64,000 bases of DNA, from assembly GCA_014155875.1 (NCBI GenBank), contig JACEFZ010004195.1:89501-153500 (forward strand). The letters are read 5' to 3'. The notes beneath the pieces are model-generated. The model was not told the origin of the DNA, made no database searches, and saw nothing but the letters and a program-made list of their open reading frames with translations. Both the position numbers and the translations under genes were made by a program. The stretch is from Cepaea nemoralis. Its lineage: Eukaryota > Mollusca > Gastropoda > Stylommatophora > Helicidae. Shown piece by piece: positions 45,061-55,899 of the stretch. How positions within the stretch are numbered: position 1 is the first letter of the stretch; every line of letters starts with the position of its first letter.

Positions 45061-46650
45061 AGAAAGAAATAGAAAGTGAAGGTGATCAAGATACAATGGA
45101 AAACAGGAGAAGACTACATGGCACCGAGAATGAGAGTAGAAAATACAAGATATGAAAGAGAAAAAAGACACCAAGGTACGACAGACCAAGACACACGAGA
45201 AACTGGTGAAGTCAAGATAAGATTGTAGATCAGTGAATCCCTCCCTGGAAGAAAGACACAAAAAGAAGAAGCAGGAGCCATCCTCTGACAACACCAAGCC
45301 TTAGAAGCATTCAGAACTGACCAGGCATGTCGTGAAGGCAACAAAGCAGAAAAATGACCAAACCAATTAAATGTAGACAACATAGGAAGTGAAACCAGCA
45401 GTAAAATTCCTCAAGCACAAGTAGAGAAAATACCAACATAAAGGTCCCAAATATAACATGTCACCAGACTATGACCAGGGCCTGACAACACTGTCTTTAG
45501 ATAGTGAGCGACCTACTGGAAAGAGTTATAAAAGTTAAAGTAGATCTATATATATATTTCACAGAAACATTCAGAAATAACCACAATCAAACTACTAGAA
45601 TGATTAAACACTGGTGAAAAAATTTGTGAAAAGAGAGAAAGAAGAAGACAGTGAAAGAAGATTCTTGAAAGCCATTGGTCATGGCATGGGAGAATATCAG
45701 CAGATGAATGTAGACATGAAGATGGCAGGATGTGGGTATTAGAGGAGGATTGCCAATGCCAGTCAGTAAGGCACTTGATGATATATATATAAATATATAG
45801 TGCTAGAACGATTTAAAGACCAATCATCACAGTGTGGGTGATGTGCTCTGTATCACACCAGCACATTTACTTCCCACAACATTTGCTGGTTCCCATGTTA
45901 TATATAAACTTGCAAATATAAACATTATAGAAAATGTGTGCACATGTCATAACATAAATCTATGTCTCTGTTAAGGAACAAATAGAGACGCAGCTTTCCG
46001 GGAACCATTCTTGCTAGTAGTACTGACGAAATGGTGAAAACTGGCCTTGAGAGGCCTTGTTGCTGCCACGATGTCTGGGCAAATGCTTGTCTTGAAGGCA
46101 GATGACGATGAAGAAGATAAACTCAATCACAGATCAATGGCATTAATGAATGAACAACAATGATATTTCCACACTTGTTTGCTTTGTTGAAGATATGGGA
46201 CAGGTTCACCTCATTCTATAACTCACAAAGGTTTTCAGTTGAATGCTTCATGTTAAAATGTTTCCAAATACCTTGAGAAGTAACTCTACCTTGCCCTATT
46301 GTATTTGGAACTGCCAGTGTGTGAGATCTTCAAATAAAACAGTGTATCCTACCACGGTCCATGGTTTTAAAAGATGTGGCATGTAGTAACAAAAATACCA
46401 ATTTCTAAATTATGGTAATCAAATGTTTAACCTTATAAAACACACATGGTGGCAATTAACTGTGACCTTTTACATGTGTTTACAGCATGTGTGCTTCTGA
46501 AATATACACACATTTGGATCTTTGCTACAGAGTTTGTGCACTGTGTTGATATTCTCTTCATGTGATCTATGAGAGGATACTGGTGCACTTTTAGAGGTGT
46601 TTATGTGCAATGAAGGTGATCATTTACAAGCCAAAACCAACATGTGTGTT
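45060..46650. other. Intergenic tract between the convergent genes
   Basis: A purine-rich stretch 45,060-45,760 may be decayed LINE sequence; TATA microsatellites occur near 45,550 and 45,782. No gene is seen. Confidence 0.4.
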
Positions 46651-46684
46651 AGGAAACCACCTACAGTACAAATGAACAATAGGG

Positions 46685-46955
46685 AGGGGAGGGAGGAGGA
46701 GAGAGAGTTTGTGCACAATCATTACTAGATACATTTTGTGTGTGTGCACATGCACATACATTACCACACATGTAGGGAGGAGGAGAGAGAGTTTGTGCAC
46801 AATCAATACTAGATACATTTTGTGTGTGTGTGCACATGCACACATGCACATGCATTACCACACATGTAGGGAGGAGGAGAGAGAGTTTGTGCAAAATCAA
46901 TACTAGATACATTTTGTGTGTGTGTGCACACATGCACATGCATTACCACACATGT
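46685..46955 (+). repeat. 84-94 bp tandem array (3 copies)
   Basis: GGGAGGAGGAGAGAGAGTTTG, ACTAGATACATTTTGTGTG and ATTACCACACATGTA occur three times. The varied (TG)n length explains the unequal unit size. Confidence 0.9.
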
Positions 46956-47076
46956 AAAACAGAATGCCTCTAAAGTACTCAAGAAATTCCATGTCATAAT
47001 CAGAGGTCATCTTATATGACAAACACATGGAAGCTTAGTTTATTGGTTGCATAAGCAGTTTTCAGATATCCATAGA

Positions 47077-47327
47077 TTTTTTTTTTTTTTTTTGCATATC
47101 CTTTACAGGACATCGCTGTCAACATCAGCATCTTTCAGCTGTATGTTGATTTCTTGGCAAGATTACGCTCAGTAGTTTGCCATTGCTTTCTGAGCGGCCG
47201 GCTCAGTTATCCCACAAGTCACCAGCGGGGATCGAACCGCTCCCAGCTCTCGCCCCACTACGAGACTCTGCGTGATAAACGGGATTACGGAGGAAGTGTT
47301 GTAACCTCTCGGCCAGAGAGACCGGCT
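47077..47327 (-). mobile_element. SINE family 1, full copy
   Basis: A T-run, then GCATATCCTTTACAGGAC. Ends CTCTCGGCCAGAGAGACCGGC. The reverse-complement B box GCGGTTCGATCCCCGC is a perfect GGTTCGANNCC-type promoter element. Confidence 0.87.
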
Positions 47328-48049
47328 ATCCATAGATAGACAAGTGAAATTCAGCCTGGACATTCAATACAAAGCTGAATTTTGTTATAACAAAGTAGCC
47401 ACAAAATAAACATGTAACAAAATACACACAATTGTTGTTTAATGTGTGTGTGATTGATACTTGATCTAATCACAATGATACCTGATCTGCTTCACAATCA
47501 ATAATATTTATAGCTTCCTTGTACATTTTGAGTACTATGTGCACATTTATCTATTTCTCTGGCATCTCCTTTTGTTTCAGATGATCCAGAATAATTTTAT
47601 ATGACCAATATGAGCTGAATATATGCTACAAATTGAGCCTCGTTTTATAATGATACATACACACCCACACACTTATGCATGCATCTTTCACTTCAATATC
47701 TACCATACGAGACAGAGTGATTATGACTATATAATACACACACATACATAGTGTTCACAGAGTTGGTGCATTGGTAAATTGACTGACTGAGTGATTTAAG
47801 AATCAACATTATAACATTCAGGATAAACCTACAGCGAATGTTGTCAGATGTAGATACTATGGTTCCACTGACACACTGGTTGTAAACACATCAGTTTCAT
47901 CCCCTCCCAGACCCACACTGAGCTCCTAATTCAAGCATCCTTGATTATGCGGTTTAAAATCTGTCAATAAGACTCAACACACAATAATCTGGTTTCCAAT
48001 TCATGACCAACAATAATCGTTTAAAACATGCCACTATACAGCCTTCGAA

Positions 48050-48700
48050 CAATGTTTACCGTAAGCCTGTCAAACTTGTACATTTTAATATTCTTCTCAT
48101 AATCCATGTCATATGTTATTGGCAATAATGTTTGTCCACAAACGTCTACTGCGTATTGCAAATCTGACTACATACAGATGTTTCCCCAAGCCCCAAAGAC
48201 AGGCTGTTTTGTATATTTGCTTGAGGTCTTACCAATTTATTCTTGCCTTGCAACTTTTCCGTCATCCCAAAATATTCAAGTTGATCCTTTTCTAATGTCA
48301 TGTCCCCAAAATGTGGACTATACATAGCCAGTAATTTGATGAATTGTTTTCTTTCCTTAGGACATCTCTGTTACGTTTGTGTAGGTGCCCATAGTGTTCT
48401 CAGCATCCTTTTACAGAATCAAATCTCTGCACCTCTAAGCAATGTTTTACATACCTGCTGATTGTCCACGATTCACTTCCATAATCAGTATTATTTCCAT
48501 CGACGGGCAACTGTGAAGAACTGTGTTCTCACTTTCACTAACAGAGCTGTGCTACATTAAATATCCCTCACCTGGTGGAAGGTTGCTTGTGCTAGAATTA
48601 TTCTGTATAATGACCCCCTGAATACACTTCCATCTGTTGTTACCAAGGTGCTCATTAACCTGTTTCAGAATGACTCCATTTAATGTCAAGTAACATTTTG
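48050..48700 (-). mobile_element. Decayed LINE RT C-terminal region
   Basis: The - strand gives pieces such as GSESWTIS-like and RRMLRI-like segments in broken frames, reminiscent of the post-palm region of LINE RTs. It lies downstream of the spinster exon. The assignment is by weak pattern only. Confidence 0.35.
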
Positions 48701-48905
48701 TAATTGTGCCTCTGGAACTACTGTTACTTGTCTTCTGCTATCGAGATTAAAGAGGTTCCATCATTTACAATGGCACAAGATCTTTCTTTATAAATACCAT
48801 GCATAAAAGTGCACATGCAGACACAAGTATCAATATTTAACATTCTTACTGGCCGCAGCAGTATCGGTTGTTTCAATGAGAGGAGTAGCTGCACTGACAT
48901 CTGTC

Positions 48906-50166
48906 TCAAGCCACACAGCTGTGTAATTCTTCTTCAACCGCACCATTGATATGTGCACCATCAATCAATGTTGCATTATCATGCGTGTTGTCTTCTGAGT
49001 CATCATGCATCATCTTATCAGCCTCCCTCTTGTCACGCTCTACAAACATGGCAGTTGACAGGTAGGCACCACCTCCGAGAACACAGACGAAGGTTGTCAG
49101 GTACAGTGCCGATTGCATAGCTGGATACTGTACAAAGGGGCGTTTTGGATCTGGATGAATACCAGCCAAAGCATCAGCAATCAAGCCAATGATGTATGGA
49201 CTGACTGCATCACCAAGAGCATGGGACAGAAGAATCTGACCAGACTCTGCTAAAGACCGCCGTGTTGGAATGACCACATACAACAAAATATCAGCTGTAA
49301 TTGCCCAGTTTAGGCAGAGGAGAACTTCACCGACAAATATCAATATCCAAGTGACCACTGTGTTATATCTAGAAAGAAGGAGGGCAAAAAACAAGAATGG
49401 TGCACATGTGATCATGCCAAAAGCACAGATAAGTGGGTCAGCTCGAGGGTTGACACGTTTATATTGCCGGGCAGACTCCGCACCCAAAGCCACACCGATG
49501 AAACCAGCAGCTACTGTGATAACTCCAAAGGTCAAACTCACTACTGATTCCTTCTGTTCATGACCTTGTATCTGAGATGCATAGACCATAAAACTTGGTG
49601 CCAGAAATGCCAACGCTCCAGTCACAAATGCAACACAAGTGAAACCAACAGATGATAGCACGAAGCTTTTATTGTAAATCAAAGCTTTCAAATCACTCTT
49701 CAGACTGGTATTTTTTAGATGTACACCACTGCCCTCTGACATTCCACGTTCTGGTTCTTCACAAAAGAAGATGATCAACAGCACACAAATCACACCTAGT
49801 CCTGGGGTAACTCGAAGAGACCACTGCCATCCGCCAAGCAAGCTAGCAATGTTGGAACCCACAATATAACCCAATCCGCTGCCAACTGGTATAGCAAAAT
49901 AAAAGACCATGAGAGCTTTAGTTCGCATGTCACTAGAAAACAGATCAGCAATGATGGTCGGGGCCATTGTAGAATAGCTTGCCTCTCCTATCCCAACAAG
50001 TGCACGAAGGAAAACAAATACTGAAAAATAATTTTCAGGTACAAAGGAACTTGCCATCGTAAATGCAGACCAAAAGAAGACTCCAACTGCCATTATGTAC
50101 TTGCGAGTGTAGCGGTCACCCAGATATCCGAATATAGGAGAAAATATCATGTAGGTGCATACAATG
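48906..50166 (-). CDS. Spinster-family MFS transporter (SPNS), large terminal exon
   Basis: The open frame of about 419 residues covers most of a spinster homolog, a lysosomal or plasma-membrane lipid transporter (family knowledge: SPNS1 exports lysophospholipids, SPNS2 exports S1P). Visible features are the MFS loop signature GYLGDRYTRK, helix 4 RALVGIGEASYSTMAP, about ten or eleven hydrophobic helices, and an acidic C-terminal tail ending EEELHSCVA. The first helix and N-terminal cytosolic part (about 100 residues in relatives) are absent. The likely acceptor is a pyrimidine-rich tract then ACATAG|C at 50,167, so the ATG at 50,183 lies in the intron and is not the start. Upstream exons were not found in the window. 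The gene converges on the LMNTD1-like gene. SPNS1 versus SPNS2 is not resolved. Confidence 0.85.
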
Positions 50167-50939
50167 CTATGTATTTTATACAAACAGAGAGAAGGGAGAC
50201 TATATGTTATCTACATTTATATATTTCTTCGAATCAATATTTAAAACAAAAAGGCTAAACATCGAGATGCTAGAAATCCTGCCTCACCAGAGAATCATCA
50301 CTTTTAGAAAAAAATTTTACAACTGCCAAAGGAAACTGGATGACTGTAGAAAAGTACATGAAACAGCTAGACTTCACATTGTTACATATGTGAAAAGGCG
50401 ATTTATAAAAGCTCAAAACATCTGCTGACAAACTAGTGCTCCAACTATGAACTGTGAGATACAACAGAAGTTGTGGTAATGAACAAAGAAGAATTCTCAT
50501 TCTCACAGTTGAAGCATTCTGTGTATGCTATGAATAGACCATTAAATTGTGTCTGTTTCTGTTTTTTTTTTTTCTTCTTCTTCTTCAAAAAATCCAGAAA
50601 ATTATACAATCCAGACTGACCATAAATCTTATAAGTTTGGATTGTGAGATTTTTTTTTTTAATAACAATACAATGCAGACCTGATAAGGCGAACTCACCT
50701 GGGACCCAAGATATATTTTTTTCTTATTAGAAATTCCTCTTATAAGAGATAAGAGACAAGAGACAAAGAAGAACAATTGCTGGGGATAAATTGTTCTTCA
50801 CAACAGGAATTCACCACATCTGAGATCACCTTAAGCAGTTTGCACTGTATTCACATGTACACCAGCCACATGTAGTACTCATGTATTAACCACCTTTGTT
50901 GGTAGGGGTTGGCAGAGTGGCTTAACGATAGTAACATCT

Positions 50940-51310
50940 GCCTCTAACTCACGCAAACCTGGTTAGCTTCATGGAAAGCGTAGATTTTTTAAAAACGAAA
51001 CAAAAGGGTTTATCATTGCGAGCGCTGGCTTTGAACTCAGGCGTAGTCCATACACATGCTACTACTTCTCGTGCACTGGACTGAATTTTGTGTCGCACGG
51101 ATTAGCTTTCCTTATTACCAGCATCCTTCACCATCAGGCGAATGCACTTTGATCAGGGGTACTTGTAATTTATGTCCCCAAGTCAAGGACGAGAAGTCAA
51201 CATTTTAGTCCAACTGACCAATGGAGGGGTTAAACCCACTACCTCAGCATCAGGACACCGGAAGTTTAAGAACGAGTGCTCTTATCCAATCGGCCATGCT
51301 GATCTACCAA
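50940..51310 (+). mobile_element. SINE-like family 3 copy
   Basis: Same blocks as 41,850-42,125 with better agreement over GCTACTACTTCTCGTGCACTG. Ends at a G-rich run near 51,315. Confidence 0.7.
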
Positions 51311-51462
51311 AGGTGGGGGTGGGGGTGTTATTTCATCCTTGCTTTTTTTCAATCCTGGGGTAGTGGATTGGATGTCTAGTATTCTCAGATAGGGGCATAA
51401 AACTAGGAGGATCCATGTTAAAAATGCCTCCACAGTGGGAAATTCAAAATAGTTAACTGATT

Positions 51463-51545
51463 AGTTAGTTAGTTAGTCGAGGTTCCAACTTCACAGCAAC
51501 AGGTCGTCCCCATTATGCTCCATTCCTGTGCCTGAGCATATGTTT
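51463..51545 (-). mobile_element. Family X 3' end copy, very short
   Basis: A (TTAG)n run followed by TCCAACTTCACAGCAACAGG and CCCCATTATGCTCC, the reverse complement of the family X terminus. Confidence 0.6.
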
Positions 51546-52019
51546 ATACTTCACCTCGACACCGCAAGGTACAAGAGGAACATGATGAGATGAGATGAGC
51601 ACAGTGAGCTCACTCTAGAAGACTCCGTTGAGACATAAATAAGATCAGTTGCGCAACTCTAGAATAGGCCACTGCTTGTTTAATTTAAAATTAGAGTACC
51701 TATATCCTAAAAAAAAAATTTTTTATTTTCATAGATAAAATCGTTTGCTTAGAGCACGATTTCTCTTATGAAAAATGTCTTTTCTTGATTTATTCTGCAT
51801 GTTGTCTCATTATTAATTTTGTCATCTGTTATCATGGACTCCAGATAGTTTAATCCCTCCATCTATTTCATTGTTGCCAATTTACTTTCACTTTACATTC
51901 TGTCTGTCTGTCTGTTCTTTTCATCTTAAATTATGATTATCACTATAAATTCTTGCAAGTTACATTAATTCTTACTGTGAGCATGTATCATCAGCAGAAC
52001 ATCCACCGACTCTCCCACA

Positions 52020-52985
52020 ATTGGTTTATCTATATGGATTTCCCCACAGTTGGTTTATCTCTATGGATTTCCCCACAGTTGGTTTATCTCTATGGATTTC
52101 CCCACAGTTGGTTTATCTCTATGGATTTTCCCACAGTTGGTTTATCTCTATGGATTTTCCCCATGGTTGGTTTATCTCTATGGATTTTCCCACAGTTGGT
52201 TTATCTCTATGGATTTCCCCCATGGTTGGTTTATCTCTATGGATTTTCCCACAGTTGGTTTATCTCTATGGATTTCCCCCATGGTTGGTTTATCTCTATG
52301 GATTTTCCCACAGTTGGTTTATCTCTATGGATTTCCCCCATGGTTGGTTTATCTCTATGGATTTCCCCCATGGTTGGTTTATCTCTATGGATTTCCCCCA
52401 TGGTTGGTTTATCTCTATGGATTTCCCCCATGGTTGGTTTATCTCTATGGATTTCCCCACAGTTGGTTTATCTCTATGGATTTCCCCACAGTTGGTTTAT
52501 CTCTATGGATTTTCCCACAGTTGGTTTATCTCTATGGATTTTCCCCATGGTTGGTTTATCTCTATGGATTTTCCCACAGTTGGTTTATCTCTATGGATTT
52601 CCCCCATGGTTGGTTTATCTCTATGGATTTTCCCACAGTTGGTTTATCTCTATGGATTTCCCCCATGGTTGGTTTATCTCTATGGATTTTCCCACAGTTG
52701 GTTTATCTCTATGGATTTCCCCCATGGTTGGTTTATCTCTATGGATTTCCCCCATGGTTGGTTTATCTCTATGGATTTTCCCACAGTTGGTTTATCTCTA
52801 TGGATTTCCCCACAGTTGGTTTATCTCTATGGATTTTCCCACAGTTGGTTTATCTCTATGGATTTCCCCCATGGTTGGTTTATCTCTATGGATTTTCCCA
52901 CAGTTGGTTTATCTCTATGGATTTTCCCACAGTTGATGTCTATGGAATTTTCCCACAGTTGGTTTATCTCTATGGATTTTCCCCA
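52020..52985 (+). repeat. 29/30-bp satellite (about 33 units), open in three frames
   Basis: The unit GGTTTATCTCTATGGATTTC plus CCCACAGTT (29) or CCCCATGGTT (30) contains no stop in any + frame. Three overlapping frames of over 320 residues result, all spurious. A block carrying the rare TTTTCCCCATGG variant is duplicated 384 bp apart (52,161 and 52,545). Confidence 0.95.
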
Positions 52986-53120
52986 TTAGGTCGTCGCTGG
53001 AGCTACGGAGTTTGTGCTTTGTGCGATGCTTTCCGCATTGCGGAAAGAGACTGAGCCGTATGGGATAAAACACGGTGCAATGAAGTAGACCCTGTCAACT
53101 TTTAAGCGACCTTTTATAGA
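52986..53120 (+). mobile_element. SINE-like family 4 copy inserted in the 29-bp array
   Basis: GTCGTCGCTGGAGCTACGGAG, TTTGTGCTTTGTGCGATG and GTGCAATGAAGTAGACCC match family 4. A diverged array unit (GCTCTATGGATTTTCCCC) resumes at about 53,140. Confidence 0.65.
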
Positions 53121-53949
53121 TTTTGCCCAAAGTTAGTTTAGCTCTATGGATTTTCCCCATGGGTTGTAGCCTGTCAACAATGAAACACCTAAAACCTGTG
53201 AAGTAAACGTAACCAACTTAATCGTCATCCTCAACCAGCATGCATGTCAGTCCCATGGAGATGGTACTTTGGTACCTGGTCAGGGGACAAATCTCTACAC
53301 CAGCCTCTCTCCTATACATGCAAGCCCTACTCAGGGCTTAGACAACAGCAACAATGCCAATGAATAAGACACAAAGAGTCAAAACTCAGTTTTCCAGGAG
53401 ATTCACAACAAACCACCCAAGCACTTTTATGGGTCTCAAGATCTTCACACTGGAAAGAGAAAAGATATCTGCTGAGAGAACTCAACTTGACAGTACCTTG
53501 CCGGCTGGCATGGGTGATCATGCCTCGCCACAAATTGCATTCTCTGATGGCATGGATTAATTCATGTGTTGACTACCTTCTGTGCCATGACACAAGACTG
53601 TCAAGAATCTTTCAATGTTGTCTTCCTCTATCTCTCTTTCCACAAATCTTTCTGATTGTCACAACATATTCCAGTTTTTGTCTTCTCATAATGTGGACAC
53701 AAAAAAAGTATGACTGCTTCTTTCTGATGTTTGTTTTATGTTGTCTTTGCCAGCTAACTTCACTCAAAACGTCCATATTGCTCATTCTGGCTGCCTAATT
53801 AATTTTCAGAATTCTCCTTTAACACCACATTTCTACGGATGTTTTCGCCTGTTTACGCATCAGATATCAAAGTTAAAACTAATTCTTCCAAAGGATTCCG
53901 TGGTCGACCCTGCTTCATGGAAATATATACCAGACACAGTATACCTGTA

Positions 53950-54095
53950 AGGGCTGTTGGCTTGCCAAGACTCCTGTCTTTTCCACTGCTCACATTGAGC
54001 AGTGAGGGGCATTTTGTATGATATTCACTGTCACAGGAACGGAGCATAATGGGGACGACCTGTTGCCGTGAAGTTGGAACTGCGTCTAACTAACT
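53950..54095 (+). mobile_element. Family X 3' end copy
   Basis: Ends GAAGTTGGAACTGCGTCTAACTAACTAG. The block GGAGCATAATGGGGACGACC matches the other copies. Confidence 0.65.
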
Positions 54096-54097
54096 AG

Positions 54098-54245
54098 ATA
54101 CCAGACACCATTCAGAATGTTCTGGGAGTTGTCAGGGCAAGGGAGATGGTGAGGAAGGGAGCTGGCCACCCCACATGATCAGCTGTGGCCTAGAATATAC
54201 ATCTCAGTGGTAGCCTCTTCTATGGGAATACCTTTACTTTTAGTG
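54098..54245 (+). repeat. Dispersed repeat Y
   Basis: Second copy of the repeat at 43,040. It follows directly on the family X tail. Confidence 0.5.
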
Positions 54246-54535
54246 ATAATGATAATCATTATCTATTCACTATTCACAATGGTAAAATTCATTACAAATT
54301 AACTTAAGTGGGTGAAAATTCAGATTGTACACAGTTTATTCAGAGGGTTATGTATTACAGACTGTGAACATTAAAATCAGAAATTTTACCTGACTAAGAA
54401 TAAACATTGGCTCAGAGAACATATCACATCAAGACAACAAATTTGTGCTTGGTGATCGCGTAAAAAATGGCACATTGTCTTTTGCATAAATAATCAACAG
54501 TTGAAAAAACAAAATATATATAATATATATCTATA

Positions 54536-54895
54536 ATCAGCTCTATATCAACATAACATAACCACATCTGCTATAACACCCTTAAGGGAATTAAATCATC
54601 GTTACCTTCGTAAGAAGCAACCAAAGAGGGCTGGTCTTAGGGCTGGCTACCCTTTCCCATGGAAAACTATCTGCAAAATCGAATCAACCATTCAAAGTCT
54701 AAAAGATAAGAAAACCAGAATAATCAGCTTGCCTAGGGGAAAGGCGGCTCTTCATGAAGAGGTGTGGCAGGGACAACTAACTGCGCAATCCAACCAGTTA
54801 TTAACATCTACAGGGGCTTTGACACGAGATGGTTCAGAACCAGTTCTGCAATGGGAAGCAGGGGAAGAATATCAATTTACATTTCTACTTCCCTA
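54536..54895 (+). other. Unrecognised open frame (about 119 codons, no ATG)
   Basis: A stop-bounded frame without an early Met reads LRELNHRYLRKKQPKRAGL, YPFPWKTICKIESTIQ, KAALHEEVWQGQ and TGALTRDGSEPVLQWEAG, ending FTFLLP and TAA. The residue use looks protein-like. It may be a fragment of a retroelement ORF or a lost exon. I do not recognise it. Confidence 0.35.
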
Positions 54896-55007
54896 ATGAT
54901 TCCGGCCCAGCTGTCCACGACCTGCTCACCAGCCTGACCGCCCACTTACTATACAAGTAAACAACTCTTTTACACGTTTTGGGGTAAAGGGTATATTTTT
55001 AATGACT

Positions 55008-55117
55008 GCAGTGTTTGAAAATATTGCCGGTCCAAGTTTTGTATGCACCCTCTGTAAAGTTCATGTAACATAATAGGTAAATACAAAACTTGAACCGGCA
55101 ATACTTTCAAACATTGC
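55008..55117. repeat. 37-bp inverted repeat with 36-bp loop
   Basis: The left arm 55,008-55,044 (GCAGTGTTTGAAAATATTGC and CGGTCCAAGTTTTGTAT) pairs with the right arm 55,081-55,117, with 3 mismatches in 37. A - strand transcript would have two G-U pairs among these. Confidence 0.8.
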
Positions 55118-55317
55118 ACAATCATCAATGCTTCTAATCCAACTATCTTTCCCAGGGGACAGTACCATGCTAAATTAAAATCACATATAATCATAAGATC
55201 AAACAAAGTCAAGAGACACAAAAAAGAAAAACAAACACAATCAGAGATTTCAAAAGTAAAATCACATAACTGCCAAATAACTGGATAACATTTATGCAAC
55301 AGTGACAAAAGTCAAAC

Positions 55318-55430
55318 ATGCATTTTTCAGCTGCTGTTGGTGTACTTGGCTAGTTTTACGTTCAGTAGTTCGCCATTGATTTCTGAACGACCGGATCACA
55401 TACTCATGTAAGTTACCAGAACGGCTTCTG
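55318..55430 (-). mobile_element. SINE family 1 fragment
   Basis: CATTTTTCAGCTGCTGTTGG, GTTCAGTAGTTCGCCATTG and the reverse complement of the head side are recognisable. It is truncated at both ends. Confidence 0.6.
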
Positions 55431-55899
55431 TCTTTCAATAAATGTGGCTGGCACAAGGTACTAAGATCGAGACAATTTTCCACCTTTGACTACACTCACT
55501 CCATGAGTACGGTTAAAGACTTTCATCGGAACGTGCGACCGAGGTGTTTTTCCACCTTTTAGTACTCGCTCACGAGGTAGGCTACAAGTGCTGCCGGCTC
55601 AGCACCTTACCTCCGCACAGCAGTGAGCGAGAAACGGCCAGGCCCTCTCATCCGGAGATCCCTCATATCCCCCAGCTGAGAGCCTTCGCATATCTTGGTA
55701 CAATACTAGTGTACTGTTACATCCGCTCAGGGAAGTTGCTTCTGTATCTTTATTATAACAACAATTGACAAACCTTTGCGTATGATCAAGCAGTAAATCA
55801 AAACTAATTTGTAAGACCACATGCATAGTCCAAAACCAATATGTAAGGATCTTTATACTAACATTTAGCACAAATACAACAGATTACATGACCATCACC

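Noticed and set aside
50183..50183. ATG as the start of the spinster protein
   Set aside because: Family members extend well upstream of this point, and an acceptor-like ACATAG lies just inside the frame, so this Met is most likely intronic.
52021..53054. Three overlapping + strand frames of 322-334 residues with a membrane-like look
   Set aside because: They are translations of the 29/30-bp satellite, which has no stop in any frame. No start context, splice sites or codon bias supports a gene.
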